A stretch of DNA of 8,225 nucleotides. It comes from Bacteroidales bacterium (GTDB taxonomy: Bacteria; Bacteroidota; Bacteroidia; Bacteroidales; VadinHA17). The position numbers and the translations under genes were made by a program. The notes under the pieces were generated by a model. It saw only the letters and a program-made list of their open reading frames with translations. It was not told the DNA's origin and did not search any database. Within the stretch, counting starts at the first letter, position 1, and each line of letters opens with the position of its first letter. This document shows positions 1 through 6,374 of the stretch, piece by piece. The stretch spans positions 1 to 8,225 of the forward strand of contig JALOMK010000120.1 in NCBI GenBank assembly GCA_025455505.1, written 5' to 3'.

Positions 1-796
1 AACTATGACTTGTCTTGGGCAGACGGTAAAAATGCCAGCCTGTTTCAGGATTCCTTACACCCGTGATTATTGATTTATGATCCCAGCCGGAGACCCAGAT
101 AGGGTCCCTTGCAGGATCGGGGTTACCGTAAATTCCTCCCGGACCTGTGACTTCCACGAACTGGTTTCTTCTTACAATTTTCCAGTCGTTTCCGTCCCAT
201 TCCGCGAGTGAGCCTGATTCAACGTCAAATCGCTCGAGGGCTTCCCTTGTGGCTTCACCGTTGTTTGAATATACAAGCACACCCTGTCCGGAGTAAAGTC
301 CTTTCCCATGTGCCCCGGGCAGCAGGGCATTATACTGGGCCATCTTGCCCGGTTCGCGCCTGACATTTGCATCCTGGTAGAGCGTTTTCACTTCGAGAGT
401 ATTAACGTCAACTTCATAAAATCCCTCCTCCATCGTGCCGTAATATATCTTATTGCCGGGGTCGTCAAGGTGGGCGGCATTTCCTGTATGACGACCCGGC
501 ATCCTGTCATAGGGTATAACACGAACGTTCCTTGCGGTGTCAATTGCATAGGGCCGGAGTTCGGGTGATATTTCGTACAGCTTGTCTGATGAACCAAAAG
601 GAAGGTGAGGTCCGTAGGTTATTACCCATAACCTGCCTGCCCAGGGTACTACGGCTCCGGTTCCGCATTCGCCTTCATTGTTGTAATATGCAAGATGGGG
701 GTATATGCCACTGATTTGCAGGGGTTCATTTGATTTTCTTTCTCCTGTACAAGCGGAAAGAAATACTAATGTCAATACAAGTAGAAAGTATTTCAT
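1..796 (-). CDS. Predicted beta-propeller lipoprotein, uncharacterised family (C-terminus beyond window)
   Basis: This is an open frame from an ATG at 796 to the left edge, 265 residues without a stop; the C-terminus is missing. It begins with a classic lipoprotein signal, MKYFLLVLTLVFLSAC, with Cys16 as the predicted lipidated residue. The mature part is rich in short beta-strand/Gly-Asp segments typical of propellers: GTGAVVPWAGRLWVITYGPH (45-64), GSSDKLYEI (68-76), YEVDV (127-131) and VTGPGGIYGN (216-225). From memory, this resembles a large family of uncharacterised secreted proteins of Bacteroidota and Planctomycetota, often near sulfatases and glycosidases; I know of no assigned activity. 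It lies 134 bp downstream of the winged-helix gene on the same strand and may have its own promoter. Compared with remembered relatives, about 25-30 residues seem to be missing after residue 80. The frame and signal peptide are solid; the function is open. Confidence 0.85.
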   Translation of the reverse strand, partial: MKYFLLVLTLVFLSACTGERKSNEPLQISGIYPHLAYYNNEGECGTGAVVPWAGRLWVITYGPHLPFGSSDKLYEISPELRPYAIDTARNVRVIPYDRMPGRHTGNAAHLDDPGNKIYYGTMEEGFYEVDVNTLEVKTLYQDANVRREPGKMAQYNALLPGAHGKGLYSGQGVLVYSNNGEATREALERFDVESGSLAEWDGNDWKIVRRNQFVEVTGPGGIYGNPDPARDPIWVSGWDHKSIITGVRNPETGWHFYRLPKTSHS

Positions 797-930
797 TGGG
801 CGGAATAAATAAAACGGACCAGGTGTCAAGCGATGAACATAAAATTAATAAAATCCAGTACACCTGGTGCAGAAAAGCATACGAAAAGAAAGTAACCTCT
901 GTGAATATTCAGATGCAGGTCAGGCTAAGA
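797..930. other. Intergenic region with paired ACCNGGT sites
   Basis: This 134-bp gap lies between the winged-helix gene and the propeller lipoprotein gene. It holds a perfect 9-bp inverted repeat, ACCAGGTGT at 818-826 and ACACCTGGT at 860-868, with an AT-rich 33-bp spacer. On the minus strand the spacer contains TAATTTTA (840-847), one base off the Bacteroidota -7 consensus TAnnTTTG, but I see no convincing -33 element. No hairpin followed by a T-tract marks a terminator for the upstream operon. Confidence 0.4.
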
Positions 931-1473
931 TCAGGCGGCCTGTACTACTTTCAACTCAATCAACACCTGCACTATATCGACAATCTCCGGGACATTGTTC
1001 CTGTCAACACCGGCCTTTTTCATTATTTCTTCAATACTGAGAGGTTCTGCAGACGGGAAGGGCAGATGGAACAGGAACCTGCCCTGGGGCACTGATAGGT
1101 TAATCTTTTTTTCGGTACGGTTCCTGCCGGATCCTGCCCAGACAACCACGCTGCTCAGATAGTCATTGCTCCTGGCAGTTGTAAACCTTGCACCCGCATG
1201 CTGCAACTCTTTGATTTTAAGCTTCAGGCGCAAATCAGTCATTTCCTCTGCCATCTGCAAGCCGGAGAGATCCAGGTCCATTACTATTCTTTCAACTTTC
1301 ATGCTGTACCTGATATCCTCAAGAAAGTCCTGCGTGGTTTTTATGTGTACTGACAGGCGCGAGGCAGCCTCAGATGATGAAATAGTCTTGTAAGTTGCCA
1401 GCAGCCTGAACATGTCCTCGGCATAATCTTTGGCAAGGCAGGCGCCCAGGAGAGATGCTTCCCTGAATTTCAC
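931..1473 (-). CDS. Small double winged-helix protein, putative DNA-binding regulator
   Basis: The protein has 180 residues and neither a signal peptide nor membrane segments, so it should be cytoplasmic. Residues about 14-62 look like a winged helix: an N-terminal helix (KDYAEDMFRLLATYKT), then a helix-turn-helix (SSSEAASRLSVHIKTTQDFLEDI) in which 43-54 could be the recognition helix. After a central helix and strands (70-138), residues 143-180 (PLSIEEIMKKAGVDRNNVPEIVDIVQVLIELKVV) could be a second winged helix. The start is GTG at 1473, 5 bp after the stop of the transglutaminase gene. An in-frame TAA lies just upstream of this GTG, and the first internal ATG is codon 21, which would cut into the first helix. 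The spacing suggests translational coupling. I do not recognise a named family; the DNA-binding role is inferred from predicted fold only. Confidence 0.8.
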   Translation of the reverse strand: MKFREASLLGACLAKDYAEDMFRLLATYKTISSSEAASRLSVHIKTTQDFLEDIRYSMKVERIVMDLDLSGLQMAEEMTDLRLKLKIKELQHAGARFTTARSNDYLSSVVVWAGSGRNRTEKKINLSVPQGRFLFHLPFPSAEPLSIEEIMKKAGVDRNNVPEIVDIVQVLIELKVVQAA

Positions 1474-1478
1474 GTATC

Positions 1479-3872
1479 TTATTTATTTTGTTTTAGTTCT
1501 CCAATCATCCTTTTTCCATAGTCATAATCCGGTTTCAGGCGGACAGCCTTTTCGAAATATTCAAGTGCGCGCTTATTGTCACCAGCTTTCAATAAAATTT
1601 CAGCCAGGGCGTCATTTGCCATGAACGAATCAGGGTATTCCTGAGTATTTTTCAAAAATACAAGAATGGCGTCATCAATTTTGTTCTCCTTCTGAAGAGT
1701 GTGCCCAAGCTGATGAAGCATCTGCTCGGAAAAGAAATAATACGTGTTCCCCGAATCCCTGATCTCGTCATACTTTCTTAAACCTGCCTCTATGCCTGAT
1801 TCCCTGATCACCTTTTCAATTGCGTTTGTAACCGGCTCCCCCCTTAGAAATTCTATACAGACTGTCAGCCTCAGGGCGCTTACCTTTTTGTCTGTTCCGC
1901 TAAAAAAAGCGATCTCATAAGAGCCGGACTTGTCAATCCAGTTTTCCCCTGTTCTTTTAAAAGATATTCTTTCTTTTGATCTTCCAAGGGGATCCTGTGT
2001 AGTCAAAACTCCGTTGTCAAACCTGACATCCAGAGAAAGGCGTGCAGGAGAAAATCTGTAATTACCGGCATACTGCTTAAATTCTTCGGGCAGGTCAGCA
2101 GTTATTGTATCATTTGTTACGCTCTTTACAAGCCTGAAGTGCTGGTACATTAATATTTTACCGGCTTTCCCTTCGCTGATGTCTGAAGGCTTGAGGCTGA
2201 TCTCCCTTGTCAGCACAGGAACATACCTTCCCTCATTGTCGGGCGGATTCAGATCAAGAACAGCCCTTCCCGGGATATCAATTGCAATGCCGCCATTCTT
2301 CTCAACTATGTTAAACATCCTGTACATCTCTGCATTCATATAGCTCCCCTGCATAAGTTCAGGGCCCGTTGGCAAAACAGTTCCATCTTTGTCAGGGCTG
2401 AGGCTGTAATCAAGCAACTCCATGGCGACCGGCCTGAAAGTTGCATTTTCTCCCAGTCGTATATGTCCTGCGTCAATGTAGTCTGTCTCACCGATTGTGG
2501 CATCAATTGCTATCCAGCCATTTTCGCCCATATAGACTTCGGTCCATGCGTGCTGTCCGAATCCTCCCGAGAAGTAGTTTGTAAACATGCATCCTACAAC
2601 TACCCTTGACGGTATGCCGACGGCCCTGCAGAAGGCGGCCATCAGCCTTGAATGCCCCCCGCATTCCGCTCCGCGGGTTCTCAGGGTATTGATTGCCGAT
2701 ATTCCTCCCGGGAGCTCACCGGCTATATTCCTGGCAACCCATTTACTCAGTCGTACAGCCGCCTCCCATGAGTTGGCAGATCCTGAAGTAATTTCCAATG
2801 CCTTGTTTATTATTTCAGGCTCGCCCGATTCAATCATAACTTCATGTGCAAGGTACTTTTTCATCTGGTCATATTTACTGTAATCCGGAGGAAACGGAGG
2901 AGCTTCCTGGCCTGAATATTTGGATGAAGTGGTTTCAAATGTTCCGTCAATAAGGCTACCGTTCACCTTGCCGGTAAATTTCTGCCCCGGACCGTTGAGC
3001 GACTCCGGGCTTAGCCTGTCGCCATAGGAGTTTATCTGCGCCTTTACCTTCATCGTGCTAAGCTTTTCGAAGTCCGGGATAGGCTTTCCGATTGAAAAGA
3101 ATAATTCCTTATCCATGTCTGCGATTGTCAGCCGTGATGTCACTGATCTATCTGACAGGTATATATTCCTGTTAGCGACTGATGTTCTGACGTTATAGCC
3201 ATCCTTCATGTCAAGCCAGAGTCTTGTTTTTAAACCTGTAGAAAGATCATTCTCCTCAAATAGTATTGTATTGTATTTTTTATCATTGAGTACAATTATC
3301 TCATCATTCATCATTGTGTATTCCTTTTCAACAATCTCCCCTTTAACAGGATCATAGACTTTATACCTTTTAATTCCAGGCTCACTCCTTTTGAAGTCTT
3401 TTACAAGATGCGGATACCACATAAGCGACGCTATTATTGCATCCTTGCCGAGAGGTACCTTTTTTTCAAATCCAGAAGTCGGGCTCCTGAAAAATGCCGT
3501 ATCTCCCTGGATTTCTGTATTGAACTGATTTTCTGATTCCCCGTTGATTACGGTGATATTCAGTTTCTCGGCACGACCTGTGCCGGTGTTCAGTACCGTT
3601 CTGAACCTGAATCCTCCATTCATTTCTTCTCCAAGCAGTCTCATCTTAATAAAAACATCAGAGTTTTCATACCTTAATGTCTTCCCTGATGAGGTTTCGT
3701 AACAATATGTGTCGGCACTGTAACCACACAGGACTCCGTTCACCTCCACTGCAAAATATTCCGAATGCATGTCGCCGGTGCATGTATCAATGACCTGTGC
3801 TGATGCATTTGCAATACTAAGCAATATGCTTGCCGAGTAAATTATTCCCCGCACCCTGACTGACTTTTTCAT
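1479..3872 (-). CDS. Secreted transglutaminase-like protein with C-terminal TPR repeats
   Basis: The protein has 797 residues. A signal peptide (1 to about 25, MKKSVRVRGIIYSASILLSIANASA) indicates export to the periplasm or surface. Residues about 26-330 are a beta-rich region of the kind that often precedes bacterial transglutaminase-like domains. The transglutaminase-like core (PF01841 type) spans about 365-465, and its triad is visible: Cys404 in RGAECGGHSR, His441 in GQHAWTEVY and Asp457 in WIAIDAT. Residues about 597-670 (YAGNYRFSPARLSLDVRFDN...) resemble a DUF3471-like beta domain. The end (about 713-795) holds two TPR-like units, with LGHTLQKENKIDDAILVF and ALEYFEKAVRLKPDY. Members of this fold can be proteases, cross-linkers, amidases or binding proteins, so the reaction cannot be named. 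It is the second gene of a likely operon, 34 bp after the membrane-protein gene and 5 bp before the winged-helix gene. Start: ATG at 3872, supported by the signal peptide. Confidence 0.92.
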   Translation of the reverse strand: MKKSVRVRGIIYSASILLSIANASAQVIDTCTGDMHSEYFAVEVNGVLCGYSADTYCYETSSGKTLRYENSDVFIKMRLLGEEMNGGFRFRTVLNTGTGRAEKLNITVINGESENQFNTEIQGDTAFFRSPTSGFEKKVPLGKDAIIASLMWYPHLVKDFKRSEPGIKRYKVYDPVKGEIVEKEYTMMNDEIIVLNDKKYNTILFEENDLSTGLKTRLWLDMKDGYNVRTSVANRNIYLSDRSVTSRLTIADMDKELFFSIGKPIPDFEKLSTMKVKAQINSYGDRLSPESLNGPGQKFTGKVNGSLIDGTFETTSSKYSGQEAPPFPPDYSKYDQMKKYLAHEVMIESGEPEIINKALEITSGSANSWEAAVRLSKWVARNIAGELPGGISAINTLRTRGAECGGHSRLMAAFCRAVGIPSRVVVGCMFTNYFSGGFGQHAWTEVYMGENGWIAIDATIGETDYIDAGHIRLGENATFRPVAMELLDYSLSPDKDGTVLPTGPELMQGSYMNAEMYRMFNIVEKNGGIAIDIPGRAVLDLNPPDNEGRYVPVLTREISLKPSDISEGKAGKILMYQHFRLVKSVTNDTITADLPEEFKQYAGNYRFSPARLSLDVRFDNGVLTTQDPLGRSKERISFKRTGENWIDKSGSYEIAFFSGTDKKVSALRLTVCIEFLRGEPVTNAIEKVIRESGIEAGLRKYDEIRDSGNTYYFFSEQMLHQLGHTLQKENKIDDAILVFLKNTQEYPDSFMANDALAEILLKAGDNKRALEYFEKAVRLKPDYDYGKRMIGELKQNK

Positions 3873-3906
3873 TGCTGCAACGAATTAAAAGTTCATTAAT
3901 ATGATA

Positions 3907-4725
3907 CTATCGCGCTGATTTAAGCTCATCCAGAATCCTCATCTCAAGACCCTCCCTGTAATATCCCAGAAACCTGATAAAGGTGTCAGTAAGCGACTGG
4001 CACAATTTGTCAAAATTCAGCTTCTCCCTGAAGTCCCTGTAATCACTGCCTGAGACTTTTACAGTAACACTTCCGTCATAGCTGATAGTTACATGACTTA
4101 CCTCAGTTCCTTCATTTATAACAACAAGGCTTTTGTTCATTGAAAAGGACAGGCACACGTTGCTGTCATTGTAGAAAGGCCTGATAATATAATGACCGTG
4201 CATGAACCTCACAAAACCAAGCAGCTCGTCCCTGGTACATTCTGTTCTTCCGCCGGAATAAATTCTTTCGGTGAATCCGTCTTCATTTGAAAAGATCCTT
4301 TCGGCAGCCAGCCGGAAGAGTCTTCTTGAATTTATCTCAAATCGTTCATGGCTGTAAAAAGAGTTCCAGTTGACAAGGACAAACAGAATTATAATTATGA
4401 AGCTGATGAAATATGTCAGCTTCAGAAGATCCGTACCGGGGTGATGAGGGAAAATGAATGAGACCTGTGCGGTTGCAATTCCCACCAGCAATCCAAGTAC
4501 CGGATATATCCAGTTCCTGTATTTGAACCACTGAACTGTTCCAAGAATTACAAACATCAGGGCTACCAGGATAATGGTTATAAATGGGAAATGTCTGATA
4601 TCTGATCTCCCTCCTTTGATTAGCTCCCGGATCCAGAATTCCAGGAAAAGAAGAATATAAGACATGAAAATACCGATAGGATAAACCCATCCTATTGACA
4701 TCCTGATTTTTGATTTGTAGTTCAT
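3907..4725 (-). CDS. Four-helix inner-membrane protein with cytoplasmic C-terminal domain, unknown function
   Basis: The protein has 272 residues from ATG 4725. An in-frame TTG at 4734 would add three residues (M-N-I), but ATG is the more likely start. Numbered from that TTG, four hydrophobic segments are clear: about 14-35 (IGWVYPIGIFMSYILLFLEF), 49-70, 74-95 and 103-123 (LLKLTYFISFIIIILFVLVNW). The remaining 150 residues are soluble and probably cytoplasmic, with mixed helices and strands, including FVRFMHGHYIIRPFYND, a beta stretch (SHVTISYDGSVTVKVSG) and a final helical part ending in EGLEMRILDELKSAR. I do not recognise the family and see no enzyme motif. It is the first gene of the likely operon with the transglutaminase-TPR and winged-helix genes, and a candidate promoter lies just upstream. 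Its topology would allow sensing or anchoring at the membrane, but that is speculation. Confidence 0.85.
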   Translation of the reverse strand: MNYKSKIRMSIGWVYPIGIFMSYILLFLEFWIRELIKGGRSDIRHFPFITIILVALMFVILGTVQWFKYRNWIYPVLGLLVGIATAQVSFIFPHHPGTDLLKLTYFISFIIIILFVLVNWNSFYSHERFEINSRRLFRLAAERIFSNEDGFTERIYSGGRTECTRDELLGFVRFMHGHYIIRPFYNDSNVCLSFSMNKSLVVINEGTEVSHVTISYDGSVTVKVSGSDYRDFREKLNFDKLCQSLTDTFIRFLGYYREGLEMRILDELKSAR

Positions 4726-4766
4726 GATATTCAATATTTTGTATACTTCATTTTTTATATACTATA

Positions 4767-4798
4767 CGAATTTACAACTTTCAATACCCAAAAGTCAA
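4767..4798 (-). promoter_or_regulatory. Candidate promoter for the membrane-protein operon
   Basis: On the minus strand, TTG (4796-4798), a 21-bp spacer and TAAATTCG (4767-4774) fit the Bacteroidota pattern of TTG, about 17-23 bp, then TAnnTTTG, with one mismatch in the -7 box. Transcription would begin near 4760, leaving a leader of about 35 nt before the ATG at 4725. This is a consensus match only. Confidence 0.4.
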
Positions 4799-4842
4799 GT
4801 ATTTACCTAATTATTTTCGACCGCAGAGGCATAAAGCACATT

Positions 4843-4874
4843 ATTGATCCATATCAAGCTGATATTAAATCAAT
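4843..4874. repeat. Imperfect inverted repeat, two 6-bp stems
   Basis: The outer arms ATTGAT (4843-4848) and ATCAAT (4869-4874) enclose the inner arms ATATCA (4851-4856) and TGATAT (4860-4865). A 2/3-nt internal loop separates the stems and the apical loop is AGC. It lies about 120 bp upstream of the membrane-protein gene. It could be a regulatory dyad or an RNA hairpin; no T-tract follows on the minus strand. Confidence 0.4.
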
Positions 4875-5039
4875 TAAAAAACACAAGAGCACTGGTTTAA
4901 GAGTATGATCAATGAATATTTATTGTGTTGCCTGCCTTGGATCCGGGGATCATCATTTCAGACAGCTGCATGGAGCTGGCCAAATACAGTTTAATAATTA
5001 TCAGGTATGATTTCCGTAATGGCGTCTTTTTCTTTGATA

Positions 5040-6260
5040 TCAGTGTTTATACCTGTCGTATTTTTTATCGACAATAACATCCTTAACTGCCTCGAGATAG
5101 CCGAAGCCGTTTTGCATGTCGGGCAGCAGGTAGCTTCCTTCAACCCATTCATTCCATGCATTTACAGTGATAAGCCTTGGCTGTTCCGGGTGCTTGTCGG
5201 CGTACTCCTTTGCCCTGGACAGAAGGGCCGCAAAGCTCTGTGGCGTGTTATTGTAATGAACCACATCCGTGATCCCTTTTTCAGGGAAACGCGGCGTGTC
5301 GTCCCAGCCGATCGAAACGCAGGGAAAGACCGGAACATCGAGAATCGAGTCCATCTGTTCCCTGATCAAAATTGAACTGGCACCGTAAACAAGGTAATCC
5401 TCAACCCTTCCGCCCATATTGTACATTGCCACGCTGTTGAATCCCATATCTGCCACATTCCTGGCGAACCTTGAAGCAGCAGCGGCATTCATCACCGCCC
5501 CGCCGCCCTGGTTCCACTGGATGTGCAGGCCCGGGAAGCCTGCCTTTACGACTTCCTCCCGGAAATAATCAAGAGCTTTCCTGGCTTCTTCTACGCTGCC
5601 ACCGAAACTTTCGAGCAGTTTAGGCACACTGAAGATTGAGAACAAGGGTTCTCCGTTGATCTTGAAGTAGTTCGGCTGGCTGAAATACTGCCTGATTATC
5701 CTGTCGACAATTTTCTTATAGTTATCCCAGTCCACCCGGGCGTTCCACAGGATCTCCGTGTTATCTCCGTGCAGGTGATAGTTCCAGTAATTGTATTTCA
5801 CATCATGGTTGGCCCACATGACATAAAACTGCATCTTTTCATTATTCCTTGCCTTCAGGAACCCATCGTTAAGGGCGCTTTCGAGGAAAGGACCTCCTTC
5901 GTACCAGTACCAGTCGTAAACAAATACATTTATGCCATGGTCTGTTGCCACATCAATCCACTTTTCAACAACTGCAGGGTCGTTATCCATTTCATAGCCC
6001 CACAGGGGCTGACGCGGCTGGTAGTGACCGTCGAAACGGGGATTGCCTTTTTTAATCACCTCCCATTCTCCTGTTCCCTCCGGCCAGAGCTTTGCCCTGC
6101 CAAGCGAATCGTCGTGGCAGGAAGGCCAGATATACGCAGCGACATAATAATCGTTCCCCTGCATTGACTGAGTTTCCACGGATGTCTGCCTGTCGCTTCT
6201 GCAAGTTGTGGAAGCAAAAGCTGCGACAATAATTATGAATAAGGTAAATGAAGCTTTCAT
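5040..6260 (-). CDS. GH99-like / WbsX-type glycoside hydrolase candidate, exported (probable lipoprotein)
   Basis: The protein has 406 residues. The start is ATG 6260, which gives the signal peptide MKASFTLFIIIVAAFASTTC with Cys20 as a possible lipidation site (weak lipobox). A GTG at 6371 would add 37 residues in front and bury the signal. Residues about 36-395 match the WbsX/GH99-like barrel (PF14307 type): AAYIWPSCHD (41-50), GHYQPRQPLWGYE (78-90), a DHGINVFVYDWYWY strand (107-120), FYVMWANHD (145-153), VSIGWDDTPRF (315-325) and NAWNEWVEG (367-375). Glu371 and Glu374 have the ExxE spacing of the two catalytic glutamates in the EWHEG motif of GH99 endo-alpha-mannosidases. Some WbsX proteins are annotated as glycosyltransferases, but the export signal and the adjacent sulfatase favour hydrolysis of a (sulfated) glycan. 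The substrate is unknown. It is probably co-transcribed with the sulfatase, 114 bp upstream. Confidence 0.9.
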   Translation of the reverse strand: MKASFTLFIIIVAAFASTTCRSDRQTSVETQSMQGNDYYVAAYIWPSCHDDSLGRAKLWPEGTGEWEVIKKGNPRFDGHYQPRQPLWGYEMDNDPAVVEKWIDVATDHGINVFVYDWYWYEGGPFLESALNDGFLKARNNEKMQFYVMWANHDVKYNYWNYHLHGDNTEILWNARVDWDNYKKIVDRIIRQYFSQPNYFKINGEPLFSIFSVPKLLESFGGSVEEARKALDYFREEVVKAGFPGLHIQWNQGGGAVMNAAAASRFARNVADMGFNSVAMYNMGGRVEDYLVYGASSILIREQMDSILDVPVFPCVSIGWDDTPRFPEKGITDVVHYNNTPQSFAALLSRAKEYADKHPEQPRLITVNAWNEWVEGSYLLPDMQNGFGYLEAVKDVIVDKKYDRYKH

Positions 6261-6342
6261 TTGCGCCGGATTTTCCAATAAAATTAAAGTTAATACAGAT
6301 GAAAACAAGTCATGGTGGCTTTCTTTACAGTATTTATTGGCT

Positions 6343-6368
6343 GTGAATCCGGGAAAAGCCCGGTTCAC
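6343..6368. other. Strong intercistronic hairpin between the sulfatase and GH99-like genes
   Basis: GTGAA (6343-6347), one unpaired T (6348) and CCGGG (6349-6353) pair across a 5-nt loop with CCCGG (6359-6363) and TTCAC (6364-6368): ten base pairs with one bulge. It lies 6 bp after the sulfatase stop and about 80 bp before the GH99-like ATG. No U-run follows on either strand, so it is unlikely to be a simple intrinsic terminator. An mRNA-stabilising or processing element is more likely. Confidence 0.65.
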
Positions 6369-6374
6369 CACGGA

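Larger units (their letters stand above)
4735..5039. other. Intergenic region of about 305 bp between two minus-strand transcription units
   Basis: I see no credible gene here. The left end (4741-4800) is AT-rich and holds the candidate promoter for the membrane-protein operon. An imperfect hairpin spans 4843-4874. The part nearest the GH99-like gene (about 4935-5035) is more GC-rich and holds only short palindromes: GATCC/GGATC near 4940-4952 and CAGCT/AGCTG near 4963-4978. No hairpin followed by a T-run marks a terminator for the GH99-like gene. Confidence 0.55.

Noticed and set aside
903..916. GAATATTC palindrome after the winged-helix gene as a terminator
   Set aside because: The palindrome is too short for a stable hairpin and lacks a T-tract.
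730..1095. 121-residue plus-strand frame across the 797-930 gap
   Set aside because: It overlaps the antisense of the lipoprotein signal peptide and of the winged-helix C-terminus, and the translation is low-quality with no motif.
4726..4734. TTG start for the membrane protein
   Set aside because: It would add only three residues, and the ATG at 4725 is in frame and more likely.
4935..4980. Short palindromes near 4940-4952 and 4963-4978 as a terminator for the GH99-like gene
   Set aside because: The stems are only 5 bp, one with a 2-nt loop, and no T-run follows on the minus strand.
6261..6371. 37-residue N-terminal extension of the GH99-like protein from GTG 6371
   Set aside because: The extension has no conserved features, would place the signal peptide internally, and overlaps the intercistronic hairpin. 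ATG 6260 is better.
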